64,000 nucleotides of DNA from Dastarcus helophoroides (taxonomy: Eukaryota > Arthropoda > Insecta > Coleoptera > Bothrideridae), in NCBI GenBank assembly GCA_028583605.1, contig CM053325.1, positions 61,308,322-61,372,321 on the forward strand, in the 5' to 3' direction. The translations under genes and the position numbers were made by a program. Under the pieces are notes generated by a model. That model was given only the letters and a program-made list of their open reading frames with translations, was not told where the DNA came from and did no database searches. This document shows, one piece after another, positions 53,646 to 64,000 of the stretch. The stretch's first letter is position 1. The number at the start of each line of letters is the position of its first letter.

Positions 53646-56080
53646 CCACTAAAATTGAGAAAAATTGTAAACTTCTACTAAAATGTCAAAATTTTATGTT
53701 ATTTAGAGAGTCTGTTAAAATTTAGACTTTTAAAAACAAAATTTCGAGAAATGAGTGAAAATGTTAAACTTAAAAAAGGATATATTTAAATAAATTCTGA
53801 AAAAAAAATCAGCAAGTTTAAATTGGAAATTTCAAATTATTTTCTTAAATCTTAGACTTTAAAATAGAATTTCTAGAAAAAAAGTCGAAATTACAAGATT
53901 TCTGAAATTTCCATTTTACAAATGTCAATTTTTATTCATTTTATTTATTTATTTTCTTAAGTTCGAATTTAGAATTCACTATTTTCTTAAACTCGAATTT
54001 AGGTTCCGGAATTTGAGAAGTCAAAATTCTGGAAAAAACCTTGAACAAAATTATGCCAGAAATTTAAAAATTTTTCACGGAATTTTGAAATTAAAAAAGA
54101 CGTTGCATGAATTTTTTCCAAGTAATTTTTTTTCGACTTTTATCTGAAATGTTAGTTTACTTTAAAAAATAAAATTTTTTTGTTATTATCATTTTGAGTG
54201 GAAAGTAAAAGCTAAAAATTTAATTTTTCTTTCTAGAATCGCAACTCAAAATAAAAAAAAACAATTTCAGATTTAAATTGGAAATTTTGAAAAAATAGTC
54301 AAAATTTAAATAAAAATTCTAACTGTTCTCTTTGAACTTATGATACAAAGAACGATTTTATATTTGAACTGAAATTTTTGAAAAATAACAAATTTTTAAA
54401 AAATGAAATTTATGTAAGGAAGTGCTCGAGTTCCCATTAGTCACAAAACTTTGATTTTAAATTGAAATATTCCATATTCTTGTGGAGGTTTTCCATAAAA
54501 TTTCAAAATCTCTGGGAAACTTCGAATAGTTTAAACTTTAAATTCAAAATTTCGAAAAAAAAGCTTGAAATTGGGCTACCGAATTGCAAACTTATAAAAA
54601 AATTCTTTGACACGTATTCCTTCTTTCAGTTCTCTAAGCAGGTAAAGTACATAGTTAGAAATAGGTGACTTAAAAATGCTTCCTTTTACCCTTTTGTTTC
54701 CTGTTAATTCCTTTAAAATTAACATAAACTTTTGTACAAAGATACGGAAGCACAGTCTTCTCTCGAAATTGCGAATTTTCTCTGAAAATTCTTCTTTGTT
54801 GGCACTTCGGTTTTACTCTCAAAATTCCAACTTTGTTCGAAAAATTTGACTTTGGGACAACTTTTTTCTAAATTTCCACAACATTTTTGCCTTTTTTTTT
54901 AATTCGTGAGTTTTGGAATGTTACCATTTTTGTTTAGGTTTTCTAATAAGTTCGACTTTTTTTCTAATAATTCGAATTTTCGAAAATGTTGACCTTGTCG
55001 AAATTATTCCATTGTACACCTTTTTAAAATGTCGAAATTGTCATAAAAAAGCAAAATTTTTTAAAGGAAGTCGAGATCTACAACAAAATAAAAATTTGAT
55101 GAAAAAGTTGAAATTTTGACAAATTTAGGAAATTCCAAAAATAGCACTATTTCAGAAAAAGGGAAAATTTCGAAATGGTTACAATTTTCTAATTAAGTCA
55201 AAATTTTGTTTTAATGAGAATTTGAAATAAGTGGAAATTTTAAAATGTCCAAGTCAAAATCATTAAAAAAATAGAAATTAAAAATGTCAAATTCTTCAAT
55301 AAAAACTAGAGATTTTGAAAAAAAGTTGAAAATATGCATCAAAAAATAGCAATTCTCAAGAAAAGTCGAAATATTTAGTGAGTGGTCGAAATTTTCAAAA
55401 CTAAATAAGGAAAAGTCGAAATTATCATAAAAATCATATTCCTCAAAAAAATTCATAATTTTCAAAAACAGTCCAAAGTTTCTAGATGTCGAAATCGTAA
55501 AAAAAGTTGAGATTTTCAACAACAAAAAATAGATTTTCCAAAAACTATCGAAATTTTGAAAAAAGCCAACATTTTCGAGGAATTCAAAATTTTCAGAGCT
55601 GAAATTTTTATTTTCCTACGCATTTTCTCCTATCGTCAAGATAAGGACTAAATATCTGCATCTAAATACCTATTAATTAATTATGTGAAAAACAATTTCG
55701 TTTTTTGCAGATATAATTGGTCGATTTTCGACTAAAGTGATGCTAGTAGAATATAACATTTCCAATTTAAATGAAATAAAATCAATATTTCTTTTTTTTG
55801 CTTAAATCTGTCATAGCATTTATTTACCTAAACAATTTATATTTTTCCAAAGAGTAATATAAAAATGTTAATTAGGAGAGAAAAAAATTCTTCTAAATAT
55901 ATCAAAACAAAAACCACTAAATATTCAGTAAATGATTGTAAGCTACAAATACTAAACAATTCATTTTACTCTCAAACTCTGGAAGAACAAATGTTTTAAT
56001 GTTGTTTATTATTATTATGATATATCTGCCGTGCTTAGATAAAGAAATATGAGCTGTGGAAGCCGAAGATACTTCGTTCG
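53646..56080. repeat. Array-like and AT-rich sequence in the centre
   Basis: Degenerate GTCGAAATTT motifs of both polarities to about 55.6 kb, then AT-rich sequence without motif to about 56.05 kb. No coding frame stands out. Confidence 0.6.
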
Positions 56081-56465
56081 TTGATGACGTATTGGGGAAG
56101 GGGCAAAAATTTCTCTGCTCCGCATCACGTCCGTCTCCGTACCCTGCCTCATCTGAATGAGGGCAACCGAAATCTAAGCGCAATTTTTATGCCAAACACC
56201 GCTCTCCCATTTTACAAATGGTGCCTTTATTTTTTAATATTTTGTTTTCAAATTTGGAGAACTTATGAAGCGAGGATGTCGAATTCGCGCTTTGGAAGTA
56301 CTTTTTTCAAATTCCGTTTAGTTTCCGAGATATTCGCTTCTGAAAACAGGCAAAAAAGGAGACAAATTGTACGTCAATTTGTGGGAATACTAAGACAAAA
56401 ATCAAAAATCTGCTTCCAAAGCCCGAATTCCCCAACATGTCTAAACATTATTACTAAATTTCATT
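56081..56465. other. Moderate-GC segment, not recognised
   Basis: CTCCGCATCACGTCCGTCTC, AGTTTCCGAGATATTCGCTT and CAATTTGTGGGAATAC occur here. The open plus-strand frame of 286 codons that begins here runs into antisense LINE sequence and is not considered a gene. It may be part of another transposon. Confidence 0.35.
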
Positions 56466-56469
56466 TAAT

Positions 56470-56950
56470 TCTAAGCGATAGTATTGACGTAGTTTGTAAA
56501 ATGGCAAGTGAAGAATTTCGACGTTTTAAGAGTACCAGACCGCCGCCAAGAACAATAGCGAGGATACCATCAAGGCGCCAGAAGCTTTCGATGTGTCGCC
56601 AGCTCAAAGAGAATCTTCCTGATTGTGCGTTGTCTGAAAACAACTTCAGCCGCATCAATGTGCCAACCTTAGGAAGAATAGGAGGTTCTGCGTTTCGAGA
56701 ATCAAGATTGGAATTTTCAGCAAACATTAAGGCTAACATATCAGCCTTTTCCTTGGAGGTAGTAGCAATATTGCTATTTTCATCGAATAAAGGTGGAAAA
56801 TTTGAAGATGTAAAATTCTTTCCAATCGACTTTGCAAATCCCCAAAAGGACCTGGAACTGTTCGGACAGTTGATAAGCCTCTGGCGCATTTTACGATCGA
56901 AATCACTTCGTCTCTATTGTGCACAGTTTAAAGTTTTTTAGTACTTTCCA
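56470..56950 (-). pseudogene. CR1/jockey-like LINE, region 5' of RT
   Basis: On the minus strand the frame MRQRLINCPNSSRSFWGFAK, then SSNFPPLFDENSNIATTSKE and KADMLALMFAENSNLD, matches the connecting region between endonuclease and RT in CR1/jockey LINEs. It runs up to a damaged GIPAIVL-like RT start, after which similarity ends near 56.53 kb. The RT that should follow starts near 52.0 kb on the same strand, so a 4.4-kb insertion probably splits one LINE. Confidence 0.7.
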
Positions 56951-57224
56951 TAGAGTAAACACTTCTGGCCTATATCTTCAGAGCCTTTTCAGTAGAAGGG
57001 TTAGCTCACATGGTATAATTTGTGTCTATAATCTTGTTGTGATTTCTTTATTGAGTTGTCTCAATAATGGGACTTTTGATAGATATTTTCGAATTTTACA
57101 AATTTAGGAATCAACATTTTCTAGTAATTCCTTACGTTTTGATTGCCACCTGAATGAGAAACCAAGTGACATAGAAGAGAAAATTCCAGATCATCAGAAG
57201 TTTATCAAACCTTGAAGTCTAAAA
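56951..57224. other. Spacer, nothing recognised
   Basis: AT-rich, no motif or frame identified. The plus-strand 62-codon frame here is not supported by composition. Confidence 0.4.
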
Positions 57225-57400
57225 ATTGAAATACAGAACTTATCCCCTGAAACCAAGAAAGTATCTCTCCCTGAAGATGATAGCTTGACTGTCGAAACGC
57301 GTTAGCGCAACGTTTATTGTGTTTTTAATCTTTCTTGGGTTTAGGGAACAAGTTCTCTATTTCAATTTTTAAAGATAACCAAAGACCAGTCCGTTCCAAC
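57225..57400 (+). repeat. Penelope/retrozyme-like repeat end
   Basis: AAATTGAAATACAGAACTTA, CCTGAAACCAAGAAAG, then CTGAAGATGATAGCTTGACT, GTCGAAACGCGTTAGCG and the TTTAATCTTTCTTGGGTTTA tail, ending AAAGACCAGTCCGTT. The CTGAAGA and GAAAC boxes are intact. The middle stem is weaker. Confidence 0.55.
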
Positions 57401-57438
57401 AAACAAAAATTAAAAACTAAGACCCTATCCATATAGGT

Positions 57439-57619
57439 CAGGCGTCGGCAAACGTTTAAGCCTAAAGAGCCATCCGCATTGAAAAAGTCATAAAATTTTA
57501 TTTCTGATTTTACGTGTTATTTCAAAATTAAATTAGAAATATCAGACAAAATATGGGACAAGAGAGGGACCTCTCTGACCAGGCACGTAGCCAGGGGGGG
57601 TCCAATGGGTCCGGAAACG
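57439..57619 (+). mobile_element. Two truncated hAT-type termini next to the right arm
   Basis: CAGGCGTCGGCAAACGTTTA then AAGAGCCATCCGCATTG at 57439 is a second copy of the TCGGCAAAC-type terminus seen at 46004 and 61895. CAGGCACGTAGCCAGGGGGG then TCCAATGGGTCCGGAAAC at 57579 is the terminus of the hAT-A/B family. It is cut off exactly where the inverted-duplication arm begins (57620). The partner ends are absent, so both are fragments. Confidence 0.6.
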
Positions 57620-57752
57620 GTAATTTTTGCATTTGACACAACTTTTTGACATATTGCTCTTTATATTAATGTTTTTACAAAATATTTTACAAAAAGTGTA
57701 ACGCAAAGTTTGAGCGAACCCAAAAGAGAACCAGCATCAAAATACCGGTGTT

Positions 57753-58120
57753 ATGAAGGTAAAACTCTCAAAATCATCACCCCCTAGAAGCGTAACGTTA
57801 AATTTCAGACAAGACAGAAGAATATGTCGGACGCTGTATTGGCCAAAAAGTCGGTGTCCGACATAGCCAAAAACAAATCCGACAGTCGACTCAAGAAGAA
57901 TACCGGCATCAATCTGTTGTATCAGAAAGGGGCGCAATTTTTGCAAAATTCGAGTACCGAGAGGAAACCGGCCGATTATGGCGATCCGGAGGCTTACTTC
58001 AAGCACACTTTGAGGCACTACGAGGACCTCGATTTGTGGAGATACAGCCATTTGATCGATTTTAATTTGAATAATCGGTCTAGCTTACCACCGGAGGTTA
58101 GATATTGGTTGATTGTGTAA
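57753..58120 (+). CDS. Small two-exon gene, right copy (105 aa)
   Basis: Exons 57753-57758 and 57809-58120 use the same 50-bp intron (GTAAAACTCTC to AAATTTCAG), phase 0. The encoded protein starts MKTRQKNMSDAVLAKKSVSD and ends LPPEVRYWLIV with TAA. It is the inverted-duplicate partner of the left copy. Conservation of the frame and intron between arms that otherwise carry indels suggests coding constraint or a young duplication. A second frame over the same exon is also open (91 codons, R/G-rich) but looks less protein-like. The sequence 5' of the first exon differs in origin: homology to the left copy ends 133 bp upstream of the ATG. Confidence 0.65.
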
Positions 58121-58270
58121 AAGGGCGAACCTATATCCTTGCTTTTGGATTTGTTGTTGGTTAGTTGATTTGGTGTAGTTGCTTTAGTGTATGTTGCAGC
58201 GCTCGATTGGTGATTTTTAGAGGAAGATGAGATCTTTCTCTTGAATAGACGGTCTGTAGAAGACAATGAC

Positions 58271-58550
58271 TCTAATGCACAGACCAATAGGTTTGAACAT
58301 TTATTAGATTTGAAGTTTGGAAACCATATACCAAACTGACGAGATCTAACAAGATCGAAGCCAAACTTTGAATCCTATTGGTCTGTGCATTAGAATCATT
58401 GTCTTCTGGGAACTTTTTCCTAGAGAGCAACCGCTTCGCTAGGTGGCAGTGTTTCAACTGTTGGTAGTTGAGCTGCCTATGATTCACTAGACACGCTCGG
58501 AGGACTGCATGAATTTGTAGTCTAGTTTGCATTCTACTTGCATACGACAT
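58271..58550. repeat. Fold-back MITE plus dispersed repeat (right arm)
   Basis: This is the mirror copy of 49390-49672: MITE ends CTAATGCACAGACCAATAGG and CCTATTGGTCTGTGCATTAG at 58271-58394, followed by GTTTCAACTGTTGGTAGTTG and TTCTACTTGCATACGACATT. Confidence 0.7.
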
Positions 58551-58586
58551 TATTGGCGATGGCCACAGTTTCTTTATGGACTAAAA

Positions 58587-60689
58587 CAGGCACGTGGCCA
58601 GGGGGGGTCCAAGGGGTCCGAAATGAATATTCGCCAAAAAATTTTCGGTAATACGAATTGAAATATCAATAGAAAAATGGTTGATTGTATATTTAAGCAT
58701 GTAAATAATTTCCGAAACTTCCAACTACTAAGTTTATGATAAGCAAAATCGCCATGAGGCATTTTAAGAAAAATTGGCAATAAGCTCAAGGCTTCCCAAT
58801 ATATGCTTTAATCGACACGTACGTGCAGCAGCGGCATTGCAGTCAAAGGACATATTCTTATATCTAACTCGTTTATTATATTAGCTCATATTTCATATGG
58901 CCAAATTGCCATAGGAAATACAATACAAATCATGATTATGGTACGAGTTAAGAATTAGTCGACAAGTCGACTCTTGATCGGTGATAAGTTAAATACGTGA
59001 ACTTAAAATGGCTATTAAGAAATTTTTCTTTGGTAAGTTTCAGGTTTTTATTTGTCAAATTTATATAATGTTAAGGTCAATAAATTTTATTCTTTATTTT
59101 TACTAATTACCAAAATAAAAAAACATAAAAATAAAAGAGACGAATACGTAAAAATAATTAATGTATCTTCTTATATTTCATGAAGAATATTTTCTAGAAA
59201 TTTTGATAATTTAACAAAATTCCGAGTTTAAATTGAAAATTCTAAATTATTTTCTTCAATTTTACGTCTCTGTAAGCACATAATCGATTTCATTAATTTA
59301 TTTTTTTTAATTCCAAGGACGTATAAATAATTTTTTGCGGAATTCTGGTGTTTTCTCTCAAAAATGTTTTACTTTTGATTCATAAATTTTCCATGTATTG
59401 CAACGTTTTTCTAAATTTCGATTATTTTTAGAAATTTTCGAAATATCAACTTCTTTTGTAAAATTCTTTTAACTTTCTTTTAATTTTTGATTCAAATTCA
59501 ACATTTCAACTTTTTCAGAGATTTCTCTCTTTTGATAAACATATTTATACGCATTTTGACATTATTTTCAAAATATTCATTTTAGTTTAAAAATGTAAAC
59601 TTTTTTTTAATTCAAGTTTGGACTTTTAATTTTCCTTTTATTTAAACGAAATTTTCATTTGAAATTCCAACTTTTGATGTTTTTAAGACTTAATTTTTAT
59701 TTAACATTTTGAAATAATTTAGAAATATCAACATTTTTATTTTTCCTTTCTAAAAAAATGATTTTATAAATTTCGTTTTTCTTAAAATTTATAGTTTAGC
59801 TAAAACTATTTTTTATAACGTTTGCGTTTTTTTTTTGTTTAAAATTTTAAATTTTTCTAAAGTACTTTATTTTACAATTTCAGTTTTTTTTATTTCTTTT
59901 CTAAATTTTTCGCTTTGCACTAAAAATTGCGTGCTTTATTTTTTTCCAATTTTAATTCTAGTCACGAAAATTCTACTTTTTAAAAAAATTCTAGTTTAAA
60001 CCAGAAATGTTTGCTTCATCAGAAAATTTTCGATTTTTTCTTAGTATTTAAATTTTTCTAAATATATCAGTAAACTCAACATTTTTAGTTTAAAAAAAAA
60101 TTAGCTTTAACTTCGAAGCTCCTGGATTTTGTTTGATAAAGTTCTTTTCTTTTTTCATCCTTTTAATTTTTCGTCCAAATTTCTGCTTTTCCTGAAGATT
60201 TTTAGATTCAACCTTTTCCTTTCTAAAATAAATTTAAAGTTTCGACAAAAATCGAAATTACAAATTAAAATGGAAACTTCTATTGAAATTGTTTTATTTC
60301 ATCTTTAATATCTAATATTCCCAATTTAGTCTTTGATCTGAAATTTGAAGCTGTTCTGAAAAGTTCAAAAATCACGTATTTCGAAAAAAATACTGGGTAA
60401 TTCTAATTTTTTTCAAAATGTCGAGATCGACTAGATTTGAAAGATCTAAATATCGAGACTGAAGTCGAACTTGAGAGTTTCAAATTATAGTTCAAATTTC
60501 GAAGTTGAGATTGGAAATTTTACGCAAAAGTAAAAAATGAGCACTAAGTATAAGACGTTTATCGATTTAACAACTCAACTTTTTTTTTTAATTTTGCAAT
60601 ATTGCTCATTTCGAAGAAGTTTATGTCTCTAACATAAAAAAAGGGGGGAGTTGGACCCTCCCCGAACGAAAATCCTGGCTACGTGCCTG
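58587..60689. mobile_element. hAT-like element A (2103 bp, right arm)
   Basis: This is the mirror copy of 47209-49353. The left end is CAGGCACGTGGCCAGGGGGG and the right end CTGGCTACGTGCCTG. It differs by several small indels from the left-arm copy. The interior (59.2-60.3 kb) is T-rich array-like sequence without a transposase. Confidence 0.8.
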
Positions 60690-60741
60690 GTCACTAATAT
60701 GTGGTAGTACTAAGAAGTCACACGCTTGACGTTCGTGAATC

Positions 60742-61110
60742 CTTTAGTAGATACTTGTCGGAACATTTGTTAACGTTCGAGTTGGATATACCAAACTGAC
60801 GAAATCTAACAAGATGGAAACCGGTATTTGGTTTCCAAACTTCGAATCTAATAAATGTTCAAACCTATTGGTATGTGCATTAGAATCCTTGTCTTCTGGG
60901 AAGTTTATCCAAGAGAGCCAGCGCCTCGCTAGGTGGCAGTGTTTCAACTGTTGGTAGTTCAAGCTACCTATGATTCGTTATACACGCCGCGCCTGGAGGG
61001 TTGCATGAATTTGTAGTGTCTAGGTTGCATTCTACTTGTTCTGGAGAAGGTTCAGTCTTTTTTATGTTCAATACACTCACAAACCAGAGGACACTTTTTG
61101 GGACAAAGGA
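60742..61110. repeat. MITE relative and dispersed repeat (right arm)
   Basis: This is the mirror of 46.8-47.16 kb, with ACCTATTGGTATGTGCATTA, CTTGTCTTCTGGGAAGTTTA, GTTTCAACTGTTGGTAGTTC and GCATTCTACTTGTTCTGGAG. There is no coding content. Confidence 0.65.
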
Positions 61111-61650
61111 TCTTAATTAGCAAATATTTCAAGTTACTGATTTCTTACAAGGTCAAACTTTCAATAAAACCTGACGAGGGAAAAGTTACAATCGAATTTC
61201 TTGTGGAATGTTATTGCAACTGTGTCATGCTCATCATCATGATTGTATGCATTTTCTGATTTTGGAAACTCAAACTTTAGTTCAGCTTAATTGCCGCCTG
61301 TCCTTACGCCAATTTTGCAAATGATCGACGTCAGTGATATTTTGGGAATGTGTTGCAGCTAGGCAATCATTGATCGATTGCCTAGTTTTCTTCAAGATTG
61401 GGTGGTGGTATTGGAAAATGTGTCTTCGGTAGTTTTATTCAAATAATTCTGGCACCGTTCAAGCTAGAACAACATTTTAAAGACGACTTACAAGGTTTTT
61501 AAAAATGCTACGACTTTGATTGTAATCACTTTTGTCACAGGATTCAAAGAATTTTAATTATTGCATGGTAAACTTCTAAAATTGCCTCGAAACTGCTTTT
61601 TCCTGTCTTTTTCCATTTTTTTAATGTAGCAGAGTTAAAAATTTGTGATC
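61110..61650. other. Spacer with hairpin (right arm)
   Basis: This is the mirror of 46.26-46.8 kb, containing the same CTAGGCAATC/GATTGCCTAG hairpin at about 61358-61384 and TGATCGACGTCAGTGATATT. No gene is recognised. Confidence 0.5.
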
Positions 61651-61722
61651 AACAACTGGGAGTCGAACCCTGGACTGTCACGTTACGCGGGTCAGCCTCC
61701 TAACCACGGTGCCATCGCCACC
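61650..61722 (-). repeat. tRNA-derived SINE-like sequence (right arm)
   Basis: This is the mirror copy of 46181-46252, read on the minus strand with B-box GGTTCGACTCC. The box spacing is kept; the anticodon arm is not foldable. Confidence 0.55.
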
Positions 61723-61894
61723 ACTACTCTCAACTTTACGCATTCACTTCACATAACGTGCTCTCGATCTTTGCTGTCTGCTACATTAGTAAACACGTCA
61801 CATTTTTGAGAAAAACGGCAGATATGAAAATTTTAACTTCGCATAAACTCCCAAAGTAAAACTTTGTCTGCGTGAACGATTGTAGCCGCGAGAC

Positions 61895-63933
61895 CAGGGG
61901 TCGGCAAACTTTGAAGCTAAAAGAGCCATCCGCAATAAAAAAATTAGTTTCGTGTTTCTCAAATTTTGATTTTCGATTTTACACTTTATTTCAAAATTAA
62001 ATTAGATAAGTCAGATAAAATATGGGACAGAGACAGACCCCTCTCACTCAATGTAGTCAAACGAAAATATATTCAGCCCAAAAGACCTTTTATTTCTCCA
62101 AATTCAGAGCTTTATTTCAAAATTTGCCTTTTTCTCGCAAATTCGACTTTTTTAACTCTTTTCTTTATTCGTTTTTTTAACTATGTATTTACTCTTTTTT
62201 CCCTCTTCTCAAAACTCGACAACCTGTCGAAATGTTTACTTTTTTTTTTAATTCGACTTACTGGAAGATTCGACTTATTTCTCAAAAATTCATCTGTATT
62301 ATGCAAGTAGAATGGCGATGGCCGTAGTTTTCTCTATGGACCAATAGGTGGCGATAGTCTGAGAGTCACACACTTGACGTTCTTTGATTCTTTAGTACTT
62401 GCACGGAACATTTGTTAGCATTCGGGCCATCCGCAATGAAAAAATTGGTTTCGTGATTTTCAAAGAGCCACAAATTTTTATTTCTAATTTTACATGTTAT
62501 TTCAAATTGAAATCAGATAAATCAAATAAAATATGGGACAGGGAGAGACCCCTCTGACTCATGTAGTCAAACAAAAACATATTCAGCCCAAAAGACCTTT
62601 TATTTCTCAAAATTTAGAGCTTTATGTCAAAATTTGCCTTTTTTTCGCAAATTCGACTTTTTTAACTCTTTTCTGCATTATGCAAGTAGAATGGTGATAG
62701 CCATAGTTTTCTCTATGGACCAATAGATGGCGGTAGTTTGAGACTCACACACTTGACGTTCGTTGATTCTTTAGTACTTGCACGGAACATTTGTTAGCAT
62801 TCGGGCCATCCGCAATGAAAAAATTGGTTTCGTGATTTTCAAAGAGCCACAAATTTTTATTTCTGATTTTACATTTTATTTCAAATTGAAATCAGATAAA
62901 TCAGACAAAATATGGGACAGGGAGAGACCCCATTGACTTATGTAGTCAAACGAAAACATATTCAGCCCAAAAGAGCTCTTATTTCTCAAAATTTAGAGCT
63001 TTATTTCAAAATTTGCCTTTTTCTCGCAAATTCGACTTTTTTAACTCTTCTCTGAATTAGTCTTTTTTTTTAAATATGTATTTAGACTTTTTTCTCTAAA
63101 TCTTCCTCTCTTCTCAAAACTCGATTATCTGTGAAAATGTTTACTTTTTTTTTAATTCGTCTTACTGGAAGATTCGACTTATTTCTCAGAAACTCATCTT
63201 TTGTCGGTCTCAGAATAAAAAAAAGTAAAAATTTGAAGTAATAATTTGAAGATATTAAATAAAATAGTTTTTGAAGTTGTCGATCTTTTTCTCAAATTTT
63301 CTTTTTTCGAAATTTAGATCTATTCTTAAATTTGATTTTTTTCCAAATTTACATTTTTTTAACTTTGTTCTAAATTGCGACTTTTTTCTCGAAATTTCTA
63401 TTCTTTTTAAATTACGTTTTTTTTTCCAAATTTCACCATTTCCCCCAAATATTGACTTTTACTGAATATTTAAAGTTTTATTTATTTTCTGGAAATTTCG
63501 ACCTGTTTCGCAGAATTAGGTCTTTCTCGAAATTCCAACTTTTAACTGAAAATTCGACATTTTATTATGTTTCTGAAAGATGCGATTTTATCGATGAAAT
63601 TCACCCATTTTAGAAATGTTTGACTTTTTCCAAAAATTTGATTTTGTTCTTAAAATTTGACTTCTCTGGGAAATTTTGACCTTTTTTTAAAGTTCAACAC
63701 TTTTCTCGAAACTGGAAGTTTTATCTACATTCCTTTTTATTTAGAAATTATTTTATCAATTTTCCCAAAATTTGAATTTTTCTGAAAATTTGAAGTTTTT
63801 TTTATTCGCTTTGTTCCCGAAATTTCAAATTTATTCTCAAAATTTAACTTTCTCTGGAAACAAATAATTTATTTTCTTCTTCTCTGAAAAATCTCGACTT
63901 TTTAAAGTTTGACAATTTTTGCTAAGCTTTAAT
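61895..63933. repeat. hAT-type terminus and 510-539-bp units continuing into T-rich array (right arm)
   Basis: It begins CAGGGGTCGGCAAACTTTGA at 61895, preceded by CCGCGAGAC, the mirror of the left-arm flank. Units carrying GGGACAGGGAGAGACCCC and TCTCTATGGACCAATAG recur near 62.03, 62.54 and 62.92 kb. From about 63.05 kb the sequence is T-rich array. The element's other end was not located. Confidence 0.65.
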
Positions 63934-64000
63934 TTCACTTCTAGAAAAAGACCAATTTCGAAGTAAAAGTCTTCAATTTCAAAAATATTAAACATCGGAT
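63934..64000. other. Sequence beyond the inverted-duplication arm
   Basis: AT-rich and too short to classify. It does not match the left flank of the left arm. Confidence 0.4.

Larger units (their letters stand above)
57620..63933. repeat. Large inverted duplication, right arm
   Basis: This is the mirror copy of 43815-50320. The inner edge is at GTAATTTTTGCATTTGACAC (57620), directly preceded by a truncated hAT terminus (57579-57619). The outer edge near 63933 is where the match to the left arm (AAGCTTAG, ATTGTCAAA, AAAAGTCGA) ends. Intron and untranslated sequence of the small gene are included, so this is a DNA-level copy. Confidence 0.9.

Noticed and set aside
56081..56941. A 286-codon plus-strand frame
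   Set aside because: Its second half is the exact antisense of LINE pol sequence (56470-56950), so it is a shadow frame.
57809..58083. Alternative 91-codon frame of the small gene exon, reachable through different splicing
   Set aside because: It is R/G-rich with out-of-frame composition, whereas the chosen frame has balanced composition and a simple two-exon structure.

Overview
The window looks like intergenic and intronic DNA of an AT-rich animal genome, most probably an insect. The evidence is introns of about 48-51 bp with GT..AG ends, an irritans-type mariner, a Ty3/gypsy element, CR1/jockey-like LINE debris, several hAT-type element ends, and Penelope/retrozyme-like repeats. It is not prokaryotic, and no operons, CRISPR arrays or functional tRNA genes were seen. 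Species was not determined.

Most of the sequence (about 2.3-8.1, 12.3-15.1, 16.5-29.8, 32.2-36.6, 38.1-45.8 kb and their mirror images near 59-64 kb) is a very degenerate array. It is built on a short motif like GTCGAAATTTCGAGAAAAA and has strong strand asymmetry that flips at discrete points. Long F/K/L/N-rich reading frames in these stretches are artefacts of the repeat. At least three array-bearing blocks are hAT-like elements. One (32137-36689) has a perfect 8-bp target duplication and sits inside a mariner transposase gene. A second (12007-15335) also has a perfect 8-bp duplication, and a related empty site survives at about 19.24 kb.

One host gene can be assembled on the minus strand from 38067 to about 10243. 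It has seven coding exons plus a two-codon terminal exon, and all splice phases agree. It predicts a protein of about 388 residues with a basic Q/P-rich N-terminus and several coiled coils. Its introns of 7-14 kb hold the mariner/hAT nest, the gypsy element and a hAT array. Its family was not recognised.

Ty3/gypsy element (21499-26795, minus strand): one LTR with TATA box and polypurine tract, integrase, RNase H/RT (two stop codons, one frameshift), protease, and gag with a zinc knuckle and a tandem-repeat coiled-coil N-terminus. The 5' LTR is missing.

Right third: two arms of about 6.3-6.5 kb (about 43.82-50.32 and 57.62-63.93 kb) form a large inverted duplication around a 7.3-kb centre. 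Each arm carries the same small two-exon gene (105 residues, 50-bp intron, one amino-acid difference), a tRNA-derived SINE-like sequence and a 2.1-kb hAT element. The centre holds a broken CR1-like LINE and Penelope-like repeats.

The clearest RNA feature is a hammerhead ribozyme with complete core and three perfect stems on the minus strand at 15555-15601. The most unusual architectural features are the hAT elements carrying the array as cargo, and the inverted duplication whose inner edge falls on a predicted splice donor.
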